Below, in pieces: positions 44,332 through 53,107 of a stretch of 64,000 nt of DNA (position 1 is its first letter; the number at the start of each line of letters is the position of its first letter). The translations under genes were made by a program, and so were the position numbers. A model generated the notes under the pieces. It worked only from the letters and a program-made list of their open reading frames with translations. It was not told where the DNA came from and ran no database searches. Origin of the DNA: Streptomyces griseus subsp. griseus (GTDB lineage Bacteria; Actinomycetota; Actinomycetes; Streptomycetales; Streptomycetaceae); contig NZ_JOJE01000005.1 of assembly GCF_000720255.1 (NCBI RefSeq), forward strand, positions 434,001 to 498,000, written 5' to 3'.

Positions 44332-45000
44332 GTGCATATCGTGATCATGGGCTGCGGCAGAGTAGGTTCCGCTCTCGCCCAGAACCTGGAGCAACAGGGG
44401 CACACGGTCGCCGTTATCGACCAGGACCCCACCGCCTTCCGCCGCCTGGGCTCCTCCTTCGGGGGCCGCCGGGTCACCGGAGTCGGCTTCGACCAGGACA
44501 CCTTGCGCGAGGCGGGCATCGAGGAGGCCGGCGCCTTCGCCGCCGTCTCCAGCGGCGACAACTCCAACATCATCGCCGCGCGCGTGGCCCGCGAGATGTT
44601 CGGCATCGAGAACGTCGCCGCCCGCATCTACGACCCCCGGCGCGCCGAGGTCTACCAGCGCCTGGGCATCCCGACCGTCGCCACGGTCCGCTGGACGGCC
44701 GACCAGATGCTGCGCCGCCTGCTGCCGTCCGGCGCCGAGCCGCTGTGGCGCGACCCGACCGGCGGTGTCCAGCTCGCCGAGGTGCACGCCTCGGCCGCCT
44801 GGGTGGGCCACAAGATCAGCAAGCTGCAGGAGGAGACGGGCGTCCGCGTGGCGTTCCTGACCCGCCTCGGCGAGGCGATCCTGCCCACGTCGCAGACGGT
44901 GCTGCAGGAGGGCGACCTTGTGCACGTGATGATGCGAACGGACGACGTCGAGAAGGTCGAGGCGGCGTTCGCCGAGGGCCCGCAGGAAGGCGGTCAGTGA
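44332..45000 (+). CDS. trkA: TrkA-family potassium uptake protein (first of two)
   Basis: A 222-residue cytosolic regulator: RCK N domain (residues 1-135) with HIVIMGCGRVGSALAQ and VAVIDQDP binding NAD(H), and an RCK C domain (about 140-215; ISKLQEETGVRVAFL). Such proteins gate Trk/Ktr channels. Its TGA shares its A with the ATG of the second TrkA gene, so the two make a coupled pair and probably a hetero-oligomer. The channel is not adjacent; the APC/KUP-like permease at 40691 is a candidate. The GTG at 44332 is chosen because it begins at the first beta strand. Confidence 0.9.
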   Translation: MHIVIMGCGRVGSALAQNLEQQGHTVAVIDQDPTAFRRLGSSFGGRRVTGVGFDQDTLREAGIEEAGAFAAVSSGDNSNIIAARVAREMFGIENVAARIYDPRRAEVYQRLGIPTVATVRWTADQMLRRLLPSGAEPLWRDPTGGVQLAEVHASAAWVGHKISKLQEETGVRVAFLTRLGEAILPTSQTVLQEGDLVHVMMRTDDVEKVEAAFAEGPQEGGQ

Positions 45001-45677
45001 TGAGGGTCGCCATTGCCGGAGCCGGTGCCGTGGGGCGCTCGATCGCGGGCGAGCTCCTGGAGAACGGCCACGAGGTCCTCCTCGTCGACAAGGCGCCGAC
45101 CGCCATCTCGGTCGAGCGCGTCCCGCAGGCGGAGTGGCTGCTCGCCGACGCCTGCGAGATCACCTCGCTGGACGAGGCGGCGCTCCAGCGCTGCAACGTC
45201 GTGATCGCCGCGACGGGCGACGACAAGGTCAACCTGGTCGTCTCCCTGCTGGCCAAGACGGAGTACGGCGTCCCGCGTGTCGTCGCCCGGGTCAACAACC
45301 CGAAGAACGAGTGGCTCTTCAACGAGTCCTGGGGCGTGGACGTCGCCGTCTCGACCCCGCGCCTGATGTCGGCCCTGGTCGAGGAGGCGGTGAGCGTCGG
45401 CGACCTGGTCCGGCTGCTGCGCTTCAGCCACGGCGACGCCAACCTCGTCGAACTCACCCTCCCCGAGGAGTCCGCCCTGGCCGGTACCCAGGTCGGCGAC
45501 GTCGAGTGGCCCGAGGACACCTCGCTGGTCACCATCATCCGCGGCACCCGCGTCCTCACCCCCTCCCGCGACGACTCCCTGGAGGCGGGCGATGAGCTGC
45601 TCTTCGTGGCCGCACCGGCCCGGGAGGAACAGCTGGAGGACCTGCTGTCGGTACGGCGGGAGGACGCGTCGAGCTGA
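45000..45677 (+). CDS. TrkA-family potassium uptake protein (second of two)
   Basis: A 225-residue RCK protein with MRVAIAGAGAVGRSIAGELL, LLVDKAP, VVIAATGDDKVNLVVSLLAK in the N domain and an RCK C domain (LVRLLRFSHGDANLVELTLP, ALAGTQVGDVEWP). It overlaps the first TrkA gene by one base. The gene pair is typical of actinobacteria. It is expected to sit on a potassium channel or transporter at the membrane and to sense NAD(H) or ATP. Confidence 0.9.
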   Translation: MRVAIAGAGAVGRSIAGELLENGHEVLLVDKAPTAISVERVPQAEWLLADACEITSLDEAALQRCNVVIAATGDDKVNLVVSLLAKTEYGVPRVVARVNNPKNEWLFNESWGVDVAVSTPRLMSALVEEAVSVGDLVRLLRFSHGDANLVELTLPEESALAGTQVGDVEWPEDTSLVTIIRGTRVLTPSRDDSLEAGDELLFVAAPAREEQLEDLLSVRREDASS

Positions 45678-45705
45678 CGTCGCGACGTTGGCAGGTCATC
45701 CTCTT

Positions 45706-45742
45706 GGACGCCGGTCGGGCAAAGTCAGCCCGTCCGGCGTCC
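45706..45742. terminator. Bidirectional terminator after the TrkA pair
   Basis: A 9-bp outer stem (GGACGCCGG with CCGGCGTCC), a T-T mismatch and a 5-bp inner stem (CGGGC with GCCCG) close a 7-base loop between convergent genes. Confidence 0.75.
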
Positions 45743-45818
45743 GAGGACGAGGCCGTTCAGGCCGAAGCGGGGGTCTGGGGGCGGCAGCCCCCGGGCACAA
45801 CCACACACACGCCGCGCA

Positions 45819-46571
45819 CTACACGTCCCGACGGTGCCGCCCACCGGCCGCCTCCGCGGCCTTCTCCTCCTCCGCCTTCTCCTGCTCCGCCTTCTCCGCC
45901 GCTTCCATCTCCGCGAAGACGTCGATCGGCGCGGGCGCCTTCGCCAGGAACACCCACGTCAGCCACACGGCCAGCAGGAACGGCGGGATCTTCAGCGCCA
46001 CCAGCACCCAGCCCAGCTGCGACGTGTTCGCCCACCAGTACAGCGGGAAGAGGATCGCGCACTTGGCGAGAAGGATCAGACCCCAGGCCCAACTGGCCTT
46101 GGTGTACGCCTTCTTGCGTCCCGGGTTCCGCGTGCGCCAGGAGAGGTTCTCCTTGAAGACCGGGCCGAGAATCAGACCGATCAGCGGTACCCCGCACAGG
46201 GCCGTGATGATGTAGGCCAGCGACAGACCCAGCGTGTAGAGCATGCCGGGCAGGTAGAAGTCCTTGGCATTGCCGGTCATCATCGCGAAGACCACACCGA
46301 AGGCGACGCCGAAGACACCGCTGAAGGCGTGCTTCACGGTGTCCTTCATGGCCAGCCGCACCACGACCAGGACCAGCGACACCGCGAGCGCGGCGATCGC
46401 GGACATGTGCAGGTCCTTGTTGATCGTGAAGATGGTGACGAAGAGGAGGCCGGGCACCACCGTCTCGACCATGCCCCGCACCCCGCCGAACGCCTCGAAC
46501 AGCGCGGCCTCCGTCACCGCCCGGGCATCCTGCTGCTGAGTGTCTTCGGTCGGCTTGTCGAGCGACGTCAC
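45819..46571 (-). CDS. DUF3159 membrane protein
   Basis: A 250-residue protein with about six hydrophobic helices (MVETVVPGLLFVTIFTINKD, MLYTLGLSLAYIITALCGVP) and a charged coiled tail (VFAEMEAAEKAEQEKAEEEK). I recognise the DUF3159 family of actinobacteria, which resembles septation-type IspZ/YciB membrane proteins; function unknown. It begins three bases after the stop of the OB-fold gene, so these two are an operon. Start is ATG. Confidence 0.85.
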   Translation of the reverse strand: MTSLDKPTEDTQQQDARAVTEAALFEAFGGVRGMVETVVPGLLFVTIFTINKDLHMSAIAALAVSLVLVVVRLAMKDTVKHAFSGVFGVAFGVVFAMMTGNAKDFYLPGMLYTLGLSLAYIITALCGVPLIGLILGPVFKENLSWRTRNPGRKKAYTKASWAWGLILLAKCAILFPLYWWANTSQLGWVLVALKIPPFLLAVWLTWVFLAKAPAPIDVFAEMEAAEKAEQEKAEEEKAAEAAGGRHRRDV

Positions 46572-46574
46572 CGG

Positions 46575-46973
46575 CTACTCCCGTCCGAGGGGCCTGAGTT
46601 CGTACTTGGGGTTGAACAGCACCCGGCGGCCGCGGCTCATCGAGATCCGGCCGGATGCGATCAGCTTGCGCCCCGGTTCTATGCCCACTATGGAACGCCT
46701 GCCGAGCCACACCACGTCCAGCGCTGCGGAGCCGTCGAACAGCTCGGCCTCCAGGGCCGGGACGCCCGCACGCGGTCGCAGGGTGACCGTGCGCAAGGTA
46801 CCAGTAACCGTCACGATCTGCCGGTCATGGCAGTCACCGATACGGGTGCATCCGGCCGTCTCGGCATCCTCGCGCAGTTCCTCCGACTCCAGGTCCTCCT
46901 GGGACGAGGAAAGCCGGTCGAGCATGCGCCGGAACCGGCCCACCGGCTTTTCGGAACGAGGAACAGCAGTCAT
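46575..46973 (-). CDS. OB-fold nucleic-acid-binding protein
   Basis: A 132-residue protein whose core (residues 50-125) is an OB fold: GDCHDRQIVTVTGTLRTVTL, VPALEAELFDGSAALDVVWL, LIASGRISMSRGRRVLFNPK. It is a conserved actinobacterial gene located next to the DUF3159 gene. It lacks a catalytic domain and probably binds single-stranded nucleic acid. The alkaline N-terminus (EKPVGRFRRMLDRLSSSQED) is helical. Confidence 0.83.
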   Translation of the reverse strand: MTAVPRSEKPVGRFRRMLDRLSSSQEDLESEELREDAETAGCTRIGDCHDRQIVTVTGTLRTVTLRPRAGVPALEAELFDGSAALDVVWLGRRSIVGIEPGRKLIASGRISMSRGRRVLFNPKYELRPLGRE

Positions 46974-47039
46974 ATCTGAAGCGTACCGGGGCCCGCCGAC
47001 AGCATCGCACTCACGGGCGGAGCCCCCGCGGAGCCCTGC

Positions 47040-47723
47040 TCACTTCTCGAATCGGTAGCCCATCCCCGGCTCCGTGACGAAGTGCTTCGGGTGCGACGGA
47101 TCGGCCTCCAGCTTTCTTCGCAACTGGGCCATGTACACCCGAAGGTAGTTCGTCTCCGTCCCGTACGACGGCCCCCACACCTCCTGCAACAGCTGCCGCT
47201 GGCTGACCAGCCGCCCCGTGTTGCGCACCAGCACCTCCAGCAGGTGCCACTCCGTGGGCGTCAGCCGTACGTCCCTCCCGCCCCGGTGCACCTTCTTCGC
47301 GGCCAGGTCGACCGTGAACTCCCCGGTCTCCACCAGCACGTCGTCCTCACCGTCCCCGTTCGGCTCCGCACGCCGGACTGCGGCCCGCAGCCGAGCCAGC
47401 AGCTCGTCCATGCCGAAGGGCTTGGTGACGTAGTCGTCGGCGCCCGCGTCCAGCGCCTGAACCTTCTCGTCCGAGGAGTGCCGGGCGGACAGCACCAGGA
47501 TCGGCACGCGCGTCCAGCCGCGCAGTCCCCTGATCACCTCTACGCCGTCCATGTCGGGCAGGCCCAGGTCCAGGACGACCACGTCGGGATGGCGCGCGGC
47601 CGCCAGCTGCAGGGCGGTGGCGCCGTCGTGCGCCGCGTCGACCTCGTACTTGCGTGCCTTGAGGTTGATCACGAGGGCGCGCACGATCTGCGGCTCGTCG
47701 TCGATCACAAGCACCCGGGTCAT
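47040..47723 (-). CDS. kdpE: KdpE-type response regulator
   Basis: A 227-residue OmpR-family regulator. Receiver domain (residues 1-120): VLVIDDEPQ, phospho-acceptor Asp near residue 52 in VVVLDLGLPDMDG, LSARHSSDEKVQALDAGADD and the lysine in YVTKPF. Winged-helix effector (130-227): VHRGGRDVRLTPTEWHLLEV, RQLLQEVWGPSYGTETNYLR, GMGYRFEK. Its ATG overlaps the KdpD stop (ATGA). It is expected to activate potassium-uptake genes when potassium is low, but kdpFABC is not in this window. Confidence 0.92.
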   Translation of the reverse strand: MTRVLVIDDEPQIVRALVINLKARKYEVDAAHDGATALQLAAARHPDVVVLDLGLPDMDGVEVIRGLRGWTRVPILVLSARHSSDEKVQALDAGADDYVTKPFGMDELLARLRAAVRRAEPNGDGEDDVLVETGEFTVDLAAKKVHRGGRDVRLTPTEWHLLEVLVRNTGRLVSQRQLLQEVWGPSYGTETNYLRVYMAQLRRKLEADPSHPKHFVTEPGMGYRFEK

Positions 47724-50293
47724 GAGACCTGCCTCTCCGGTTCCACGGGATCCACTCGCACGGAGTCCGCTGCGTGGCCCTCGGCCCGCGCTCCCGCCGC
47801 GCGGAGCGTCAGCACCATGGTGAGGCCGCCTCCAGGGGTGTCCTCGGCGTTGAGGGTGCCGCCCATGGCCTCGGCGAATCCGCGCGCGACGGCGAGGCCG
47901 AGGCCCACCCCCGCTCCGCGCGGAGCGTCACCGTACCTCTGGAAGGGCTCGAATATGCGCTCCTTCGCGTCGTCCGGCACTCCTGGCCCCCGGTCCACGA
48001 CGCGCACCTCGACCCGGTCGGCGATGGCACTCGCGGCGACCAGTACCGCCCCGCCGTGCGGGCTGTACTTGACTGCGTTCTCGACGAGGTTGGCCACGGA
48101 CCGCTCCAGCAGCCCCGGGTCCACGGCGACCATGGGCAGGCTCTCCGGGACGTCCAGGTCGACGCTGTCCACGCTGTCCTCGGGCACCCCGACGAGCGCC
48201 ATCGGCACCACCTCGTCGAGGTCGATCTCCCTGATCAGCGGGGTGACCGTACCGGTCTGGAGCCGTGACATGTCCAGCAGGTTGCCCACCAGGTGGTCGA
48301 GCCGGTCGGCGCCCTCCTCGATGCCCTCCAGCAACTCCGCCTGGTCCTCCTCGGACCAGGCCACGTCGTCGGACCGCAGGCTGGACACCGCCGCCTTGAT
48401 CCCGGCCAGCGGGGTCCGCAGGTCATGGCTGACGGCGGCCAGCAGCGCGGTGCGGATGCGGTTGCCCTCGATCAGCGCGCGGGCCTGGTCGGCCTCCTCC
48501 TGGAGGCGACGGCGGTCCAGCACCACGGCGGCCTGGGCGCCGAACGCGGCCAGCACCCTGCGGTCCTCGGCGGGCAGCACGCGGCCCGTGAGCGCCAGCG
48601 CCATGTGATCGCCGACCGGCACGTCCACATCCGCCTCGTCCGGCCGGTCCACCGGCCGCCCCAGACCGACATGGCCCGCGCAGGTCCACGGGTCGACGTC
48701 GCTGCGCCGCTCCAGCAGCGCCGCGGACTCCATACCGAAGGTCTCGCGCACCCGCTCCAGCAGGGCCTCCAGGCTCGTCTCGCCGCGCAGGACGTTGCCC
48801 GCCAGGAAGGAGAGGATCTCCGACTCCGCGCGCAGCCGCGCCGCCTGATGGGTCCGGCGGGCCGCCAGGTCAACCACCGAGGCCACCGACACCGCGACAG
48901 CCACGAAGATCGCTATGGCGACGATGTTCTTCGGGTCGGCGATCATCAGCCGGTGCAGCGGCGGCGAGTAGTAGTAGTTCAGCAGCAGCGAACCGAAGGC
49001 CGCCGAGGCGAGTGCCGGGAAGAGCCCGCCGAGCAGCGCCGCGGCGACCGTCACCGCCAGGAACAGCAGCATGTCGTTGGCGAGACCGAGGTCGACGGTG
49101 TTCAGCAGCACCGCGAGGATCACCGGGCCGGCCACGCCGACCAGCCATCCCCAGATGATCCGGGCCCGGCCGAGCCGTGCGCCCCGCGCCACCGGCAGTC
49201 CACGCCCCTTGGCGACCTCGTCGTGGGTCACGATGTGCACGTCGAGGTCGGGCCCCGACTCCCGGGCGACGGTCGCGCCGACGCCCGGCCCGAAGACGTA
49301 CTGCCAGCTCTTGCGGCGCGAGGAGCCGAGGACGATCTGGGTGGCGTTGGCGCCACGGGCGAACGCGAGCAGCGCGGCCGGTATGTCGTCTCCGACGACA
49401 TGGTGGAACGTACCGCCGAGGTCCTCGACGAGGGTCCGCTGCACGGCGAGTTCCTTGGGCGAGGCGGAGGTCAGCCCGTCGCTGCCCGCTATGTACACGG
49501 CGAGCACCTCGCCGCCGGCGCCCTTCTCCGCCAGTCGGGCCGCCCGCCGGATCAGCGTCCTGCCCTCGGGGCCGCCGGTCAGACCGACCACGATGCGCTC
49601 GCGCGATCCCCAGATCGTCGAGACCTGGTGCTCGCTGCGGTACTGCTTCAGGTACGCGTCGACCCGGTCCGCCACCCACAGCAGCGCCAGCTCCCGCAGG
49701 GCGGTGAGGTTGCCGGGCCGGAAGTAGTTGGAGAGGGCCGCGTCGACCTTGTCGGGCTTGTAGATGTTGCCGTGGGCCATGCGCCGGCGCAGGGCCTGCG
49801 GTGACATGTCCACGAGTTCGATCTGGTCGGCGCGGCGGACCACCTCGTCGGGCACGGTCTCCCGCTGGCGCACCCCCGTGATCGACTCGACCACGTCGCC
49901 CAGCGACTCCAGGTGCTGGATGTTCACCGTCGAGACCACGTCGATCCCGGCGGTGAGGAGTTCCTCCACGTCCTGCCACCGCTTGGCGTTGCGCGAGCCG
50001 GGGACGTTGGTGTGGGCCAGCTCGTCCACCAGGGCCACCTGGGGGTGGCGGGTCAGGACGGCGTCGACGTCCATCTCGGTGAACTCGGCGTCCCGGTACT
50101 CGAGCTCCCTGCGCCGGACCTGCTCGAGCCCGTGCAGCATGACCTCGGTGCGCGGCCGGTCGTGGTGCTCCACCAGGGCGACCACGCAGTCGGTACCCCG
50201 CTCGACCCTCCGGTGTGCCTCGGACAGCATCGCGTACGTCTTGCCGACGCCCGGTGCCGCACCGACGTAGATCCGAAGCTTGCCGCGTGCCAT
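47720..50293 (-). CDS. kdpD: KdpD-type sensor histidine kinase
   Basis: An 857-residue kinase with the full KdpD layout: the N-terminal KdpD domain with Walker A GAAPGVGKTYAM and VALVEHHDRPRTE, a universal-stress-protein domain (RIVVGLTGGPEGRTLIRRAA), four transmembrane helices around residue 400-490, a GAF domain, the phospho-acceptor histidine in AAVSHDLRTPLAGIK and an ATPase domain (NLVENAVKYSPHGG, GAGVGLGLAVARGF). The start at 50293 is fixed by the family N-terminus (MARGKLRIYVG). It senses potassium or ionic strength and phosphorylates KdpE, to which it is translationally coupled. Confidence 0.93.
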   Translation of the reverse strand: MARGKLRIYVGAAPGVGKTYAMLSEAHRRVERGTDCVVALVEHHDRPRTEVMLHGLEQVRRRELEYRDAEFTEMDVDAVLTRHPQVALVDELAHTNVPGSRNAKRWQDVEELLTAGIDVVSTVNIQHLESLGDVVESITGVRQRETVPDEVVRRADQIELVDMSPQALRRRMAHGNIYKPDKVDAALSNYFRPGNLTALRELALLWVADRVDAYLKQYRSEHQVSTIWGSRERIVVGLTGGPEGRTLIRRAARLAEKGAGGEVLAVYIAGSDGLTSASPKELAVQRTLVEDLGGTFHHVVGDDIPAALLAFARGANATQIVLGSSRRKSWQYVFGPGVGATVARESGPDLDVHIVTHDEVAKGRGLPVARGARLGRARIIWGWLVGVAGPVILAVLLNTVDLGLANDMLLFLAVTVAAALLGGLFPALASAAFGSLLLNYYYSPPLHRLMIADPKNIVAIAIFVAVAVSVASVVDLAARRTHQAARLRAESEILSFLAGNVLRGETSLEALLERVRETFGMESAALLERRSDVDPWTCAGHVGLGRPVDRPDEADVDVPVGDHMALALTGRVLPAEDRRVLAAFGAQAAVVLDRRRLQEEADQARALIEGNRIRTALLAAVSHDLRTPLAGIKAAVSSLRSDDVAWSEEDQAELLEGIEEGADRLDHLVGNLLDMSRLQTGTVTPLIREIDLDEVVPMALVGVPEDSVDSVDLDVPESLPMVAVDPGLLERSVANLVENAVKYSPHGGAVLVAASAIADRVEVRVVDRGPGVPDDAKERIFEPFQRYGDAPRGAGVGLGLAVARGFAEAMGGTLNAEDTPGGGLTMVLTLRAAGARAEGHAADSVRVDPVEPERQVS

Positions 50294-50562
50294 GGCCTCA
50301 TTGTCTTCCGGTGACCCCCGCCTACGCAGCGTCGACCTTACGGCCAACGATGCCGACGAAGGGGGCGACAGGGCGATCCGGGGGCACCTTTGACGCAACC
50401 CTGACGCCCCGGACATGAACTGCCGCCCACCTGTGATCCCCCGTTTCATGTCCTCTCCCCTCGTCCCCAGGCACCGGCTCGTTGGCCCTCACTGCCTCAT
50501 CGGACGAGCCCCCCGCATCGGTTCACACGAGACCGGGATGCCCACTCATGCGGGCATGCGAA
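50294..50562. other. Promoter region of kdpDE
   Basis: About 270 bp between the KdpD start and the terminator of the upstream gene. No kdpFABC genes or small ORF are seen, so the kdpDE promoter lies here. I cannot name a specific -35/-10 pair. Confidence 0.4.
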
Positions 50563-50590
50563 AGGGCCGCACCCCAAGAGGTGCGGCCCT
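50563..50590 (-). terminator. Terminator after the DUF3710 gene
   Basis: An 11-bp stem (50563-50573 with 50580-50590) with a 6-base loop. On the minus strand it is followed by TTTC, giving a short T run, and it lies 17 bp after the DUF3710 stop. Confidence 0.8.
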
Positions 50591-50606
50591 GTCGTTGCTT
50601 CGCTCG

Positions 50607-51371
50607 TCAGCGGACCTCGGTGATCTCCGGGCCCCGCTGAAGCTGCCCCATGCCACCGGAGAAGCGCGACGCGCCCTCGTCCTGCTGCACGCCCTCGGGC
50701 ACCATCTGAGCGTCGTTCGGCAGCTGCAGGACGATCGGGTCGCGGGGCGCCATCGGGCCCTCACCGCGCACCACGACCGTGTCCCGGAAGATCTGCTCGA
50801 GCAGACCGGCGGCCTGCGGCTGCACCGCACCCTGACCCGAGATCACACCGCGCAGGAACCAGCGGGGCCCGTCCACACCGACGAACCGCACCACCTGGAA
50901 ACCGCCCGTCCCGTCCGGCAGCTGCACCGGCACCTGAGCGCGCAGCTCCCAGCCCAGCGGCCCCTCGACCTCGTCGATGATGCCGCCCTGCTGGGTGATC
51001 CCGGCGCCGATCTCCTCGCGCACCTCGCCCCAGATGCCCTCGCGCTTGGGCGCGGCGAAGGCCTGGAGCTGGATGGCGCTGTCGCGCAGGACGACCGTCG
51101 CCGCGACGATCGCGTCGCCCGCGACCTCGACCCGCAGCTCCATCCCGTCGACGCCCGGCACGAACAGACCACCGAGGTCCACCCGGCCGTCGGCCGGGTC
51201 ACGCACCTCGGAGCTGTCCCAGGGCCCGTCGGGGCGCGGCTCCGGCTCGAGCCTCACACGCTCGCGCGTGCCGTCTTCCTCGTCCGCCTCAGTGTCGACA
51301 CTGTCGACGACCTGCTCGGCCTCGCCGGCCGCGTCCTCGGCGGCATCCCTCTTCTTGCGACGTCCGAACAC
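50607..51371 (-). CDS. DUF3710 family protein
   Basis: A 254-residue protein: an acidic N-terminal third (AAGEAEQVVDSVDTEADEED) followed by a folded domain (VDLGGLFVPGVDGMELRVEV, IQLQAFAAPKREGIWGEVRE, WFLRGVISGQGAV). It is conserved in actinobacteria directly after dut; function unknown. The GTG at 51371 has GGAAGGACAG upstream. It begins two bases after the dut stop, so it is part of the dut operon. Confidence 0.87.
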   Translation of the reverse strand: MFGRRKKRDAAEDAAGEAEQVVDSVDTEADEEDGTRERVRLEPEPRPDGPWDSSEVRDPADGRVDLGGLFVPGVDGMELRVEVAGDAIVAATVVLRDSAIQLQAFAAPKREGIWGEVREEIGAGITQQGGIIDEVEGPLGWELRAQVPVQLPDGTGGFQVVRFVGVDGPRWFLRGVISGQGAVQPQAAGLLEQIFRDTVVVRGEGPMAPRDPIVLQLPNDAQMVPEGVQQDEGASRFSGGMGQLQRGPEITEVR

Positions 51372-51372
51372 G

Positions 51373-51951
51373 TCACTGTCCTTCCCGGTCGGATACGACC
51401 GAAGCGTATCGATTCCCACCCGTCGCGCCGCCCACGGCGGCCTGACCGCTTGTGCCGCTTTCGCCGTCCACGGCGGCGTGACCACCGGTGGACCCGAAGC
51501 CCCCCTCGGCCCGCGCCGAGTCGGGAAGTTCCGCCACCTCCTGGAAGCGGACCCTCTCGACCTGCTGGACAACCAGTTGGGCAATCCGGTCGAAGCGCTC
51601 GAACCGCACGGGCTCGCGCGGATCGAGATTCACCACGATCACCTTGATCTCCCCACGGTACCCGGCATCAACCGTCCCCGGGGCATTCACAAGGCCTACA
51701 CCACACCGGGCGGCAAGGCCCGACCGCGGATGCACGAAGGCCGCGTACCCCTCCGGCAGGGAGATCGACACCCCGGTGGGCAGCACCGCCCGTTCACCCG
51801 GCCGCAGTTCACACCGTTCGGTGGTCCGCAGATCGGCCCCCGCGTCACCGGGATGCGCGTACGCCGGAAGCGGTACCTCGGGGTCGACGCGGCGGATCAG
51901 GACGTTCACCTGCTCACGGCCGACGGGGCCGGTGGGGCTCACGGCGCTCAC
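51373..51951 (-). CDS. dut: dUTP diphosphatase
   Basis: A 192-residue trimeric dUTPase. All five motifs are visible: HPGDAGADLRTTE (motif 1), HPRSGLAARCGVGLVNAPGT (2), DAGYRGEIKVIVVNLD (3), RFDRIAQLVVQQVERVRF (4) and a glycine-rich end EGGFGSTGG (5). It splits dUTP to dUMP, keeping uracil out of DNA. The GTG start overlaps the stop of the thioesterase gene. An internal GTG (VNVLIRRVDPEV) is an alternative start about 15 codons in. Confidence 0.93.
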   Translation of the reverse strand: MSAVSPTGPVGREQVNVLIRRVDPEVPLPAYAHPGDAGADLRTTERCELRPGERAVLPTGVSISLPEGYAAFVHPRSGLAARCGVGLVNAPGTVDAGYRGEIKVIVVNLDPREPVRFERFDRIAQLVVQQVERVRFQEVAELPDSARAEGGFGSTGGHAAVDGESGTSGQAAVGGATGGNRYASVVSDREGQ

Positions 51952-52532
51952 GGGTTCACCTCGAAGGCGCGGGCGCGCCGGACCTGGTCCGGGTCGCTCA
52001 TCGCGGCCTGGATCTCTTCCTCGCGGCCGTGGTTGACGAAGTGCTCGACGTGGACCTCGATGAAGAGCGCCTCGGCCCGGACGGCCACGGCTCCTTCGGG
52101 TCCGCCGATACGGCCGGTGGCGGTCGAGTAGATCTTGCGTCCGGCCACGGCGGTCACCTCGGCCTCCAGGTACAGCGTGGTGCCCACGGGCACCGGCCGC
52201 ACGAAGTCGGTCTCCAGCCGGCCGGTCACAGCGATCTTCCGCAGCAGCCAGTTCAGCGATCCGAGCGTCTCGTCGAGGGCGCTCGTCAGCACTCCGCCAT
52301 GGGCGAGGCCGGGCGCCCCCTGGTGGGCGGACTGCACGGTGAACTCCGCGGTGATGGTGACACCCTCACCGGCCCGCGCCTGCAGGTGGAGTCCGTGCGA
52401 CTGCCCGCCGCCGCACCCAAAACACTGTTCGTAGTGGGCACCGAGGAGCTCACCGGGTGCGGGAGCATCGGGGTGCCGCACCGGTTTCACGGCGTCGGAC
52501 GGAGGATCGACAGCTGGGGAAGTACCACTCAC
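51948..52532 (-). CDS. PaaI-type hot-dog thioesterase
   Basis: A 194-residue hot-dog protein. The central domain has FGCGGGQSHGLHLQAR and GAPGLAHGGVLTSALDETLG, where the HGG motif and following Asp are the expected active-site region, then VTGRLETDFVRPVPVGTTLY. Such enzymes hydrolyse acyl-CoA esters. The GTG at 52532 follows AAGG. It heads the dut-DUF3710 operon, with which it overlaps by four bases, and is divergent from the DUF3093 gene only 57 bp away. Confidence 0.85.
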   Translation of the reverse strand: MSGTSPAVDPPSDAVKPVRHPDAPAPGELLGAHYEQCFGCGGGQSHGLHLQARAGEGVTITAEFTVQSAHQGAPGLAHGGVLTSALDETLGSLNWLLRKIAVTGRLETDFVRPVPVGTTLYLEAEVTAVAGRKIYSTATGRIGGPEGAVAVRAEALFIEVHVEHFVNHGREEEIQAAMSDPDQVRRARAFEVNP

Positions 52533-52589
52533 AGCCGCAGACCTTACCCGCGCGTCGGCCACATCCGGGCACCGTGCCAAGCTTGGCCC

Positions 52590-53054
52590 ATGCAGCTCTC
52601 CGCGGCCCTGTACGAAGAACGCCTCACCGCCCCCCGCTCCTGGTGGTTCATCTCGTTCCTGGTGGGCGTCGCGTTCGCCCTCGTCCTGCTTCCGTTCGGC
52701 ACCCTGCCGATGCTCGGCGGCCTGGTCGGCGGCACCGCGGTCGCGGCCGTCGCGGCCAGTTCCTACGGCTCGGTGCGCATCCGGGTGGTGGGCGATTCCC
52801 TGCTGGCCGGCGAGGCGAAGATCCCGGTGGCAGCCCTCGGCGAGGCGGAGGTCCTGGACGCGGAGGAGGCCCGGGCCTGGCGCACGTACAAGGCCGACAC
52901 CCGCGCTTTCCTGCTGCTGCGCGCCTACGTCCCCACCGCCCTGCGCGTGGAGGTCACCGACCCCGAGGACCCGACGCCGTACCTGTACCTGTCGACGCGG
53001 GAGCCGGAACGTCTCGCCAAGGCCCTCGAAGCCGCGCGGACCGCCGCCGCGTAG
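52590..53054 (+). CDS. DUF3093 membrane protein
   Basis: A 154-residue protein with two transmembrane helices at residues 19-60 (WWFISFLVGVAFALVLLPFG, LGGLVGGTAVAAVAASSYGS) and a cytoplasmic domain ending YLYLSTREPERLAKALEAAR. This matches the DUF3093 family of actinobacteria; function unknown. It is divergent from the thioesterase-dut operon. In Streptomyces it is a constant neighbour of dut. Confidence 0.87.
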   Translation: MQLSAALYEERLTAPRSWWFISFLVGVAFALVLLPFGTLPMLGGLVGGTAVAAVAASSYGSVRIRVVGDSLLAGEAKIPVAALGEAEVLDAEEARAWRTYKADTRAFLLLRAYVPTALRVEVTDPEDPTPYLYLSTREPERLAKALEAARTAAA

Positions 53055-53107
53055 CACGGACGCGGGAGGCCGGGAGCAGGAAGCCGAGCGCAGCAAGCCG
53101 AGCGCCG

